Source: a virus
IMG/VR virus record: IMGVR_UViG_3300030203_000037
Span: 1-20,063 of that record
Strand: one strand, 5' to 3'
Length of the DNA: 20,063 nucleotides
The notes beneath the pieces were generated by a model. That model made no database searches, was not told the origin of the DNA, and was given only the letters and a program-made list of their open reading frames with translations. Below are positions 1-5,456 of this stretch, piece by piece (within the stretch, counting starts at the first letter, position 1; each line of letters opens with the position of its first letter). The position numbers and the translations under genes were made by a program.

Positions 1-286
1 ATCTATCTAAAAAAAATGCGTTAAAGGTTAAAAGAAAAAAACAAACCATCTCTTTATTTTTATCCTTTCATATCTCAAAGAATAGTTTCATTAAGCAAAA
101 AACCTATCTCCAATAGCTCCGACGAATTGAGCTATATATACCCTCACAGCGTCTTTTTTTTATGACTTTCCCTGTATTCTACTTAATCCCTTTTATATCG
201 AATAAGAAATAAACGTCTAAACCCTGTTTTTGAGAGAATCTTATATCGGAATTTTAAGCCTTTGCCAGTCTTTTTATTTAACTTAT
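1..286. other. AT-rich non-coding left end with one hairpin
   Basis: I find no open frame with a convincing ribosome binding site in these 286 bases on either strand. The stretch is rich in A and T runs. One inverted repeat is visible: ATAGCTC at 113-119 and GAGCTAT at 129-135, a 7-bp stem with a 9-nt loop. Read on the minus strand it is followed, after about a dozen bases, by a run of T. It could be a weak terminator for the leftward operon or a leader structure for the next gene beyond the edge. This is inference only. Confidence 0.4.
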
Positions 287-451
287 TTAATCTTTTTTTA
301 AAGTTATCATTAATTTATTTGGATCATGATAATCAAATATATTTATTGCTTTGCAACGGTCTTTTTCACATTGAATCTCTATAGATCCGTCCGGTAATAG
401 AAAAAAAAGCTTTTTACTACATTTCACGCACCTTACTATTATCTTTTTCAT
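287..451 (-). CDS. Com-like small zinc-finger protein (54 aa)
   Basis: A 54-residue protein read directly from the sequence (ATG at 451, TAA at 287-289). It begins MKKIIVRCVKCSKKLFF and has a second pair of cysteines in the segment IEIQCEKDRCKAIN. The C-x2-C ... C-x4-C layout, with a short hydrophobic strand after the first pair and an IEIxC strand before the second, matches the Mu Com family of one-domain zinc fingers. Mu Com is an RNA-binding activator of mom translation, but Com-like proteins in other phages are mostly uncharacterised, so the target here is unknown. The gene starts 11 bases after the nuclease gene. A GGGAG at the end of that gene is the likely, rather distant, Shine-Dalgarno. 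The family assignment rests on Cys spacing and length only. Confidence 0.68.
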   Translation of the reverse strand: MKKIIVRCVKCSKKLFFLLPDGSIEIQCEKDRCKAINIFDYHDPNKLMITLKKD

Positions 452-461
452 TAAAGTCGAT

Positions 462-899
462 TTACTCCCATCCGGGAATTAGCCCACCATATTTTTCTAT
501 TTCTTTATAGCTTATTATATCATTAAAATCTATTCCCAGCCCATCACATAAAAATTTAATCATTTCTCCATTGGCCTTGTCCCTTGCATATTTGTCGGGA
601 ATAATAAATTTTAATTTGGCAAATTCCTCGGGATAATATTTTCTAAATCTTTCCAATTTTGTTTTGTCTTGAAGTCGAAGATAACCTCCTTTAACTTCAA
701 CCCACGAGTCTGAAGCAGGCAAATAAAAATCTGGTTTATAATATCTTTGGCCACGCTTGATATCTTTAAATTCAAATTCTTTATATTCATAGATATAAAA
801 TTCGCGGATGTATCTATAATATCGGGCTACGTTCGCTTCTGTTTTACTTCTGAAATATTGTTTTAAATCTTCCCTGTAACCGCCTTTGGCTACTTCCAT
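462..899 (-). CDS. PD-(D/E)XK family nuclease (145 aa)
   Basis: The centre of this protein carries a clear PD-(D/E)XK nuclease core: KPDFYLP (Asp57) followed by WVEVKGG (Glu68 and Lys70), with Glu21 in SKTEANVARYY as the probable helix-1 acidic residue. Phage enzymes of this size and layout include Holliday-junction-resolvase-like and DUF1064-type nucleases. They usually process recombination or replication intermediates, or trim DNA during packaging. The ATG at 899 is preceded by AAAAGGAGCG at good spacing, directly after the stop of the small membrane protein upstream. The catalytic residues are all present, so it is probably active. The exact substrate cannot be told from the sequence. Its place after the replication module and beside a Com-like gene fits a DNA-processing role. 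Confidence 0.75.
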   Translation of the reverse strand: MEVAKGGYREDLKQYFRSKTEANVARYYRYIREFYIYEYKEFEFKDIKRGQRYYKPDFYLPASDSWVEVKGGYLRLQDKTKLERFRKYYPEEFAKLKFIIPDKYARDKANGEMIKFLCDGLGIDFNDIISYKEIEKYGGLIPGWE

Positions 900-912
900 T
901 TAATCGCTCCTT

Positions 913-1065
913 TTATATCTTTCCCATTATTTTTAATATAAATAAAGCTCCCATAACTATTACTGCCATAAAAAGCCCCCACCAGGCCCAATCGTTAATT
1001 TCTTCTGCTTTTTTAACTGGGTTACTAAACCCTTTGATTTTTTCTTCTCCCCATCTTATTTTCAT
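913..1065 (-). CDS. Small single-helix membrane protein (50 aa)
   Basis: A short gene with ATG at 1065, TAA at 913-915 and an excellent ribosome binding site (GGAGGGAGG) upstream. The protein starts MKIRWGEEKIKGF, has a polar linker, and ends with one hydrophobic segment, WAWWGLFMAVIVMGALFIL at about residues 27-45, followed by a short basic tail. This predicts a single transmembrane helix near the C-terminus. It overlaps the 3' end of the gene upstream by 41 bases in another frame and ends 13 bases before the nuclease start codon. No family is recognised. Similar tiny membrane proteins are common in phage early operons and their roles are mostly unknown. Confidence 0.6.
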   Translation of the reverse strand: MKIRWGEEKIKGFSNPVKKAEEINDWAWWGLFMAVIVMGALFILKIMGKI

Positions 1066-1222
1066 TGATTCCTCCCTCCATTGTTTTTATATCCACTCTA
1101 ACGATATTAGGGTTCACCCTATAAACTTTTATTAATTTATCCTTAGAATCCATTCTGTTTACAATGTCTTGATATAGAAATAATTTCAACAATTCTTTTA
1201 CCATTTGCTCGGTACTTTCCAT
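1025..1222 (-). CDS. Small hypothetical protein (65 aa)
   Basis: I place the start at the ATG at 1222 because it follows AAAGGAAGGAG at ideal spacing. The same frame extends 13 codons further upstream but without a comparable site and into the previous gene. The protein begins MESTEQMVKELLKLFLYQD, a predicted amphipathic helix, followed by a mixed strand region (VYRVNPNIVRVDIKTM) and a basic C-terminus ending RRKNQRV. No family is recognised. The last 41 bases overlap the start of the small membrane protein, so the two are probably translated together. Confidence 0.55.
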   Translation of the reverse strand: MESTEQMVKELLKLFLYQDIVNRMDSKDKLIKVYRVNPNIVRVDIKTMEGGINENKMGRRKNQRV

Positions 1223-1241
1223 TTTTAATCTCCTTCCTTTT

Positions 1242-1424
1242 TTAATTAGGATCAGTCCCACCGACTTTAATCTTTTTAATCTCTTCCTCAGTATAAATCC
1301 CTAGTTCAGCCTCAACCTTCTTTAATCGTTCTTCAAAATCTTCTAAAAGTGGAATCATATTTTTCTTTATCTCTATACAATAAAATGATTTCACCTTTTT
1401 TAATTCTTCTAAATTTTTATTCAT
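1242..1424 (-). CDS. Small coiled-coil protein (60 aa)
   Basis: A 60-residue protein, almost entirely charged helix: MNKNLEELKKVKSFY then LLEDFEERLKKVEAEL, which has heptad-like spacing of Leu, Phe and Val and should form a short coiled coil. The tail TEEEIKKIKVGG is also charged. The ATG at 1424 has a good ribosome binding site (AAAGGAG). Upstream, in the gap after the helicase-loader-like gene, lies a folded RNA element at 1445-1524 that ends just before this binding site, so translation may be influenced by it (inference). No family is recognised. Confidence 0.55.
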   Translation of the reverse strand: MNKNLEELKKVKSFYCIEIKKNMIPLLEDFEERLKKVEAELGIYTEEEIKKIKVGGTDPN

Positions 1425-1444
1425 TTACTATCTCCTTTCTTTAT

Positions 1445-1524
1445 AAGGCCCTCCCGTTCAGGTACGAGCTAGATCGCCAGATTAATTCGAGCCTAACTCC
1501 ACCTTATAGAAGCAGAAGGGCCTT
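1445..1524 (-). ncRNA. Structured RNA element in leader of small gene
   Basis: On the minus strand AAGGCCCT (1517-1524) pairs perfectly with AGGGCCTT (1445-1452), enclosing 64 nt. Inside it, AGGT (1501-1504) can pair with ACCT (1460-1463), and weaker pairs such as CGA/TCG follow. The 3' side reads ACCTGAACGGG. The element fills the gap between two early genes and ends about 10 nt before a ribosome binding site. It shares an outer GC-rich stem, an AGGT/ACCT inner stem and an ACCTRAACGG junction with the element at 10062-10140. It is not a tRNA: no proper D or T arm fits. Its function is unknown. Confidence 0.5.
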
Positions 1525-1534
1525 GTATTATCTC

Positions 1535-2089
1535 TTACTTCAACAACTTTTTCCCTCTTACTCTAGCCCCATCAAGATATCTCCCATATCTTTCTAACAT
1601 ATATTCCTCTGTATAACCTTTCTGATTATTTTCTATTTCAAAAATCCCCGGCAACTGCTCCGGATGATTATTTTTTTTCTTCATAATGGGATACAGTTTT
1701 ATAAATTCCTTTTTTACCCATTTTTCCTCTGCAACCGTAATATCACATATCCCTATCCAGCCCCCTAGTGCCTCTACTACCGAACCTATCGCCGGGTTAT
1801 TGGGAAAGGACACAGATCTATAACCGCCGTAACTTTCTATCTTCCTTTTTAAGACTAACCAGGCAATCTCTGCCTCATCTTCAATCTTCCCTTCAATCAT
1901 TTCTATAATTTCAGATATTTTAGGGAAGAATTTCAATCCCCTAATAGACCCAATTACCGCCTTTTTTATCTCTATATCAGAATAACCCTTTAATATATCC
2001 CAATATATTTTTGCCCTATCCTCACTTACTTTTTCACCAAAGGCAGATTCCAAACTATTTAAACTCTGTAAAAATAATTTTTTATTCAT
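1535..2089 (-). CDS. Helicase-loader-like replication protein (184 aa)
   Basis: The N-terminal part (about residues 1-65: LESAFGEKVSEDRAKIYW, then KFFPKISEIIEMIEG) has the all-helical pattern of phage helicase loaders and loader-like proteins (G39P / DUF6475-like). These bring the replicative helicase to the origin. The central segment VVEALGGWIGICDIT (about 104-118) and the following KKEFIKLYP resemble the conserved second half of such proteins. I choose the ATG at 2089 because GGAAGGGAATAAA precedes it; a frame extension of 10 codons overlaps the gene upstream and lacks a site. It starts 13 bases after the replication initiator, giving the usual initiator-loader pair. A basic tail (RVRGKKLLK) ends the protein. 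The family call is from pattern memory, without a search. Confidence 0.6.
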   Translation of the reverse strand: MNKKLFLQSLNSLESAFGEKVSEDRAKIYWDILKGYSDIEIKKAVIGSIRGLKFFPKISEIIEMIEGKIEDEAEIAWLVLKRKIESYGGYRSVSFPNNPAIGSVVEALGGWIGICDITVAEEKWVKKEFIKLYPIMKKKNNHPEQLPGIFEIENNQKGYTEEYMLERYGRYLDGARVRGKKLLK

Positions 2090-2102
2090 TTTATTCCCTT
2101 CC

Positions 2103-2921
2103 TTAATCCACACCGTCAAGCCGGTGATCTGTCGCTATCTTTTCTTCCAGGCTCTTACCTCGGTCTATTACCTCTTTATAGAATCTCGGATAATGCTTTC
2201 GTAGACTGGCCGGGCACAGGATATTTTTGGCCCAGAATTTATCTTCTACCGCCCAATCTATTATCTTTTTTATTTCATTGGGTTTGGCTTTATCTATACG
2301 AATAAGATAATCTATATCTTTACACCAGGATTGTAATTGTCCCTCATCTCTTTTTTTAATCGATTTATTATTTTCTCTAATTTTGCCTTCTAAATAAATA
2401 GTTAATTGGTACACCACTGAATTTTTGTCAAAAAATTCTGACTTAGTATCTTCATTCTTTCCCTTCTTTCCATTATTACCATTATTGTTTATTGCCCTTA
2501 TCTTGCCCTTATCTTGCCCCTGCCTTGCCCTTTGTCTTGCCCTATAACTTTTATCACTTTGATATAAGTCATATTTTATAATGGTTATAAGAGAATACCT
2601 GCTTGCCCTTTCTATTGCCAGAAATTGCATTTTTTTTAAAAGTTTTACACAAGTACGTATTTTCTTAGTCGTAACCAGCCTATCTTTTATTTTTTTCCTT
2701 ATATGTTCGATTGAAGTTATAAAACTACCCCTCTTAATAGTAATGAATTTTTTCTGATAACTGTCCCACCATTCACCGTCTTTATGATTTGCCATCAATA
2801 CCAAATAAATAGCTATTAATTTTTGTACAGCATTTAAACTAGAAAACGTTTTGCTATTAAAAATCTTCCGGGATAGCTTTATATAACCATCTTCAATATA
2901 TTCTTTTTGGATATTAGTCAT
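2103..2921 (-). CDS. Phage replication initiator, O/DnaD-like (272 aa)
   Basis: Residues about 10-120 (GYIKLSRKIFNS ... FITSIEHIRKKI ... LLKKMQFLAIERASRYS) show the winged-helix N-terminal domain typical of phage replication initiators of the lambda-O / DnaD-like type. A low-complexity basic and Asn/Lys linker follows (about 124-160: RARQRARQGQDKGK then NNNGNNGKKGKN). The C-terminal helical domain (about 165-255) includes WCKDIDYLIR and NILCPASLRKHYPRFYKEV, often seen in DnaD-like phage proteins. The linker is encoded by tandem GGGCAA repeats, which look like origin iterons inside the gene, as in lambda O. The ATG at 2921 has only a weak site (GCAGG). The loader-like gene follows directly. 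Confidence 0.75.
   Translation of the reverse strand: MTNIQKEYIEDGYIKLSRKIFNSKTFSSLNAVQKLIAIYLVLMANHKDGEWWDSYQKKFITIKRGSFITSIEHIRKKIKDRLVTTKKIRTCVKLLKKMQFLAIERASRYSLITIIKYDLYQSDKSYRARQRARQGQDKGKIRAINNNGNNGKKGKNEDTKSEFFDKNSVVYQLTIYLEGKIRENNKSIKKRDEGQLQSWCKDIDYLIRIDKAKPNEIKKIIDWAVEDKFWAKNILCPASLRKHYPRFYKEVIDRGKSLEEKIATDHRLDGVD
2492..2542 (-). repeat. Iterons: candidate replication origin inside initiator gene
   Basis: Five copies of GGGCAA (minus strand) start every 11, 11, 11 and 12 bases; on the plus strand TTGCCC lies at 2492, 2503, 2514, 2525 and 2537. A sixth, isolated copy is at 2603-2608. The fuller unit is about AGGGCAAGATA. The spacing is close to one helical turn, so all sites face the same side of the DNA. 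An AT-rich tract encoding Asn and Lys follows downstream. This is the lambda arrangement: initiator-binding repeats plus an AT-rich melting region within the initiator gene. Confidence 0.6.
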
Positions 2922-2933
2922 TTTTTAACCTGC

Positions 2934-3281
2934 TCAATTTATATGGTTTAGATCTCCCTCTAAAACATAATCGGTTTTCCCCATGTTATAAGCAACCAGA
3001 TAAGCAAATTTATATTCCTGTCTTTCTATATTTACAAAGTCAATAATATTATGGTCATCATCATAATTGTCGTTATTTACTGAAAATATTGTATTGAATG
3101 TTAATTTTCTTCTACCCATAATATAGCCAGTTCTTTCCTTGTCTAATTCTATAAACTCTCTTCTTTCTAATTTTTTTTCCTCCCCTTCTTTAAAATCTTC
3201 AGATACCCAGAACTGCCTATCTATTTCTATCTTTTTCGATATTCTTTTATACTTAACTTTTTGGCCTAATCTAAATTTCAT
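2934..3281 (-). CDS. Hypothetical early protein (115 aa)
   Basis: A protein of mixed strand and helix beginning MKFRLGQKVKYKRISKK, a start seen in small SH3-like phage proteins where a GQKVKY strand opens a beta barrel. Residues about 65-90 (FNTIFSVNNDNYDDDHNIID) are acidic. The C-terminus reads YLVAYNMGKTDYVLEGDLNHIN. The ATG at 3281 has a good site (AAAAAGGAG) just below the hairpin at 3305-3338. It ends 12 bases before the replication initiator. I recognise no family, and the barrel idea is a guess from the N-terminus. Confidence 0.6.
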   Translation of the reverse strand: MKFRLGQKVKYKRISKKIEIDRQFWVSEDFKEGEEKKLERREFIELDKERTGYIMGRRKLTFNTIFSVNNDNYDDDHNIIDFVNIERQEYKFAYLVAYNMGKTDYVLEGDLNHIN

Positions 3282-3304
3282 TTAAATTCATCTCCTTTTT
3301 CCGG

Positions 3305-3338
3305 GGGGCAGGCCGAAACACAGATCAAAACCTGCCCC
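3305..3338 (-). ncRNA. GC-rich hairpin upstream of ribosome binding site
   Basis: Minus strand: GGGGCAGG (3331-3338) pairs with CCTGCCCC (3305-3312) around an 18-nt loop containing CTGTGT. There is no T run after it, so it is not an intrinsic terminator. It stands about 10 nt before the AAAAAGGAG of the following gene. A very similar hairpin, with the same GGGGYAGGT start and CTGTGT in the loop, is at 9180-9209. A smaller hairpin (CTCTC/GAGAG, about 3360-3376) lies upstream in the same gap. Confidence 0.5.
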
Positions 3339-3405
3339 TTCCGTGGTATTAATTAGCACTCTCCAATTTGAGAGCCTGACAAGGAGAAATTTTGCTTATA
3401 GGCAA

Positions 3406-3648
3406 TCACCCCCTTTTAATCAGCCCTGCCCTACTTCTCAAGGTTTTTATATCGTAGGGCAGGGACCGGCAGTCCGCAGAAATGCATAGAGAGTCGGACC
3501 GCCGGGATATTAAAATTAACCTAGTTAATCTAACCCTTTTTTTAATATTTATTTTTTTTATATCTTCTTTTAATTCCTTGCCTGATCTGTAAGATATTAA
3601 GGCTATTCCCGCGAAAATTAATATCAGAACCAAATACCACCACCACAT
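3406..3648 (-). CDS. Small membrane-anchored protein with structured 3' end (80 aa)
   Basis: The ATG at 3648 is the better start: it lies nine bases after GGGGGTG. A GTG four codons upstream (3660) is part of that binding site. The first 20 residues, MWWWYLVLILIFAGIALISY, are one hydrophobic helix, followed by a charged segment (KELKEDIKKINIKKRVRLTR). The last 35 or so codons run through two tandem 11-bp hairpins (3424-3505) and give an unconvincing sequence (SRRSDSLCISADCRSLPYD). Either the real protein ends in this odd tail, or the 3' third has been overwritten by an inserted RNA element. No family is recognised. A near-copy of its ribosome binding site recurs just after the stop codon. Confidence 0.5.
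   Translation of the reverse strand: MWWWYLVLILIFAGIALISYRSGKELKEDIKKINIKKRVRLTRLILISRRSDSLCISADCRSLPYDIKTLRSRAGLIKRG
3424..3505 (-). ncRNA. Tandem 11-bp hairpins
   Basis: Two adjacent hairpins on the minus strand. First: CCGGCGGTCCG (3495-3505) with CGGACTGCCGG (3466-3476), 11 bp including one G-U pair, loop 18 nt. Second: CCCTGCCCTAC (3454-3464) with GTAGGGCAGGG (3424-3434), 11 bp perfect, loop 19 nt. One base separates them. The G-U pair is possible only in minus-strand RNA. No T run follows. They lie inside the 3' end of a small membrane-protein frame. Confidence 0.6.
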
Positions 3649-3667
3649 TATTTTAATCACCCCCTTT

Positions 3668-3919
3668 TTAATTGAATTTTACGCTTAATTCCCTTCTGAG
3701 ATTCTTTACATCATCTAGGGTCATCCCATATCTTTTAAATTCTGCTGCTACTGCCCCTTCAGTCATCAGTTCGCAATTAAAATTCATAGTATGTGCTTCG
3801 CATCTTTGCACTATTTCGTCCCCCATATCTACATACCCTATATCAAGCCTTAATTTAGGATAAGTCTTGCTTCCTTCTATACAAAAAATTTCACCAGCCT
3901 TAATTTCAACTAATTTCAT
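3668..3919 (-). CDS. Hypothetical phage protein (83 aa)
   Basis: A small mixed alpha/beta protein: MKLVEIKAGEIFCIEGSKT, then LRLDIGYVDMGDEIVQRCEA, and a C-terminal helix with TLDDVKNLRREL. It looks like one of the small conserved orphans of phage early regions, but I cannot assign a family. The two cysteines in the first half are too far apart to suggest a metal site. The ATG at 3919 has a GGGGGG-type site (ccccccttattt on the plus strand). It is 17 bases downstream of the previous gene, so it is co-transcribed. Confidence 0.6.
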   Translation of the reverse strand: MKLVEIKAGEIFCIEGSKTYPKLRLDIGYVDMGDEIVQRCEAHTMNFNCELMTEGAVAAEFKRYGMTLDDVKNLRRELSVKFN

Positions 3920-3936
3920 TATTTAATTTACCCCCC

Positions 3937-4143
3937 TTATTTATTTACCTCAATGGCCAATCTATAATACATAACCGGCTCTTTGCTTTTTACTTTTTTC
4001 TTATTAATATCGGCAATCAAGTTCTTAAAATAATCCTCCACTTCCATTAAATCTACCCTGGTATTATTGTTAATTTTAATTTCCCGGCCTTCCCTAATAT
4101 CATTCAATAAATCTGTTACTGCAAATAATTCTTTATAGGTCAT
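3937..4143 (-). CDS. Hypothetical early protein (68 aa)
   Basis: A short, mainly helical protein (MTYKELFAVTDLLNDIREGR ... VEDYFKNLIADINKKK) ending in a strand-like segment (VMYYRLAIEVNK). No family or metal site is recognised. The ATG at 4143 has a site GAAGGGAG overlapped by one copy of an ACTATAAA repeat that recurs four times between this gene and the end of the gene upstream. It ends 17 bases before the next gene. Confidence 0.55.
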   Translation of the reverse strand: MTYKELFAVTDLLNDIREGREIKINNNTRVDLMEVEDYFKNLIADINKKKVKSKEPVMYYRLAIEVNK

Positions 4144-4144
4144 A

Positions 4145-4195
4145 TTTATAGTTCTCCCTTCTTTTTTTATAGTATTTTTATAGTTTATTTATAGT
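4145..4195 (-). repeat. Four ACTATAAA repeats at helical spacing
   Basis: The 8-mer ACTATAAA (plus TTTATAGT) occurs at 4145-4152, 4166-4173, 4177-4184 and 4188-4195. The start-to-start distances are 21, 11 and 11, close to one or two helical turns. The array covers the last codons of the Gp37/Gp68-like gene, its stop and the ribosome binding site of the next gene. It may be a protein-binding array or simple-sequence drift in AT-rich DNA. Confidence 0.35.
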
Positions 4196-4942
4196 CTTTG
4201 GAAACTCTTTCATATAACCGAATTTAGGATAATACTTTAATAAATTATCTTTTATAAAAACTGGTATTTTATGTAAGTCACAATATTTTATAATATATAG
4301 TAACCACTTTTTATCAGGTATTATTTTGTCCTTTCTATTACCTGTCTCTGCTCCAACAATGACCCAGCTAATGGCTGTCAAATCTAGGTAATAACTCAAG
4401 TCAACATTCTCTAATAGTGGCTCAAAACAAACAAATTTTAGATTATAAAGGTTATTCCTTTTAAATTCAATAAAACTCCATCTGTCCGGTTCGGGATATT
4501 TCGGAGTTCTAATAATCGTTAATCCCAACCAACAATTTTGAGGAAATTCATAATTTAGATATACAAGGGGATCTTTAGTCAAAAATTGGAAGATATGTTG
4601 CGGATATGATTTAATCTTCTCGATTACTTTTTCTATCCATTCTTCTCTCCAATGGGCTATTTCACTCATCGATCCCACAAATATTTTTTGGGCCTTTTGG
4701 GGAAATTTCTTATCGAATTGAGCCTCTAAAAATGTAGGTTTAAAATCCTTTAATCCGGATAAGTGATCACCAGTCCAGGCCCAGCTAGGATGTTTTTTCC
4801 AATGATGATTAAATTCAATTTCAATCATTCGTTTGTAACGAAATTTTGCTATCTTCCGGGCATAACAATATTCACAATGATTAAGACACCCCCATACGCT
4901 ATTCCATGTAATATCACACCAACCGATCTTATGTTTAGCCAT
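4178..4942 (-). CDS. Phage Gp37/Gp68 family protein, radical-SAM-like (254 aa)
   Basis: The N-terminus KIGWCDITWNSVWGCLNHC followed by EYCYA is the signature of the phage Gp37/Gp68 family (DUF5131, PF07505), which has a radical-SAM-type CX3CX2C cluster: here Cys19, Cys23 and Cys26. Later conserved blocks are FQFLTKDP, WLGLTI, FEPLLENVDL, WVIVGAETGNR and the PVFIKDN segment near the C-terminus. The family is predicted to bind a 4Fe-4S cluster and SAM; no reaction is established, and DNA or nucleotide modification is the usual guess. I choose the ATG at 4942, preceded by GGAGGGGATATTA, rather than an in-frame ATG nine codons upstream that lacks a site. The stop of the HNH gene overlaps this ATG by one base (TAATG). 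Both MTases and the HNH gene lie directly upstream. Confidence 0.8.
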   Translation of the reverse strand: MAKHKIGWCDITWNSVWGCLNHCEYCYARKIAKFRYKRMIEIEFNHHWKKHPSWAWTGDHLSGLKDFKPTFLEAQFDKKFPQKAQKIFVGSMSEIAHWREEWIEKVIEKIKSYPQHIFQFLTKDPLVYLNYEFPQNCWLGLTIIRTPKYPEPDRWSFIEFKRNNLYNLKFVCFEPLLENVDLSYYLDLTAISWVIVGAETGNRKDKIIPDKKWLLYIIKYCDLHKIPVFIKDNLLKYYPKFGYMKEFPKTINKL

Positions 4943-5445
4943 TAATATCCCCTCCATCTTTGCCCACATATTATTTTTTTAATTGTCGTGTGGGATGTTT
5001 CAAACAATCGCCCAATCTTACAATATGAATAACCTTGTTGATGTAATTCTCTTATCACAGGAATATCCTCTGGTTTTAATTTAGTAAACTTGCTTTCGTG
5101 TGGAATTGGCATAGTTCCGTGTTTCCACATATCATCTATATTTTGTCTCCTCGTTCCCCATTCTAAATTAGTAATATGATCATTTTGATTGTTTCCATCG
5201 AGATGTCTACTTTCATATCCTTCTGGTTTTCTACCTCTGAAGGCATTTAATACCAATAAATGAATATAGCGTTTCTTCATACCGTTGTGATTATATAAAA
5301 ATACGTACAAATATCCAGTATTTTTTTTGATTGGTTTTAAATACTTGATAGATTTTGATGAATAAACATTCCCATCTTTGCTTATAAAATATCCAGAATA
5401 ATTTTCGATTTCTATCAAATCACACCAGCCAATTTTATTTTTCAT
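4942..5445 (-). CDS. HNH homing-type endonuclease with NUMOD4-like and HTH parts (167 aa)
   Basis: Domains in order: a NUMOD4-like DNA-binding segment (about residues 8-30, ENYSGYFISKDGNVYSS); an HNH nuclease core (about 60-105) with His62 in YIHLLVLNAF, His81 in SRHLDGNNQNDH and Asn93 in ITNLEWGT; and a C-terminal helix-turn-helix (about 123-163, LKPEDIPVIRELHQQGYSY ... TIKKIICGQ). This is the plan of free-standing phage homing endonucleases, which cut a site in a related phage and spread by repair. Key HNH residues are present. The ATG at 5445 has an ideal AAAGGAGG site. The first residues, MKNKIGWCD, copy the start of the following Gp37/Gp68-like gene (MAKHKIGWCD), implying the element inserted at, and captured, that gene's 5' end. 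Confidence 0.85.
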   Translation of the reverse strand: MKNKIGWCDLIEIENYSGYFISKDGNVYSSKSIKYLKPIKKNTGYLYVFLYNHNGMKKRYIHLLVLNAFRGRKPEGYESRHLDGNNQNDHITNLEWGTRRQNIDDMWKHGTMPIPHESKFTKLKPEDIPVIRELHQQGYSYCKIGRLFETSHTTIKKIICGQRWRGY

Positions 5446-5456
5446 CTTTACCTCCT

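Noticed and set aside
1445-1524. tRNA gene
   Set aside because: An 8-bp acceptor-like stem and a TCGAATT stretch are there, but no D arm, anticodon arm or T arm can be placed with proper spacing.
1349-1597. 82-codon plus-strand frame
   Set aside because: Runs antisense through two genes and the structured element; no features.
3353-3409. 18-residue leader peptide starting GTG after GGGG
   Set aside because: Its binding site is a duplicate of another gene's, the peptide has no features, and it overlaps a hairpin.
3424-3505. Tandem hairpins as intrinsic terminators
   Set aside because: No T run follows either stem and the operon continues without a visible new promoter.
3755-3775. Hammerhead-ribozyme core CTGATGA (minus strand)
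   Set aside because: It encodes ELMT in a good gene and lacks the GAAA and stem partners at the right distance.
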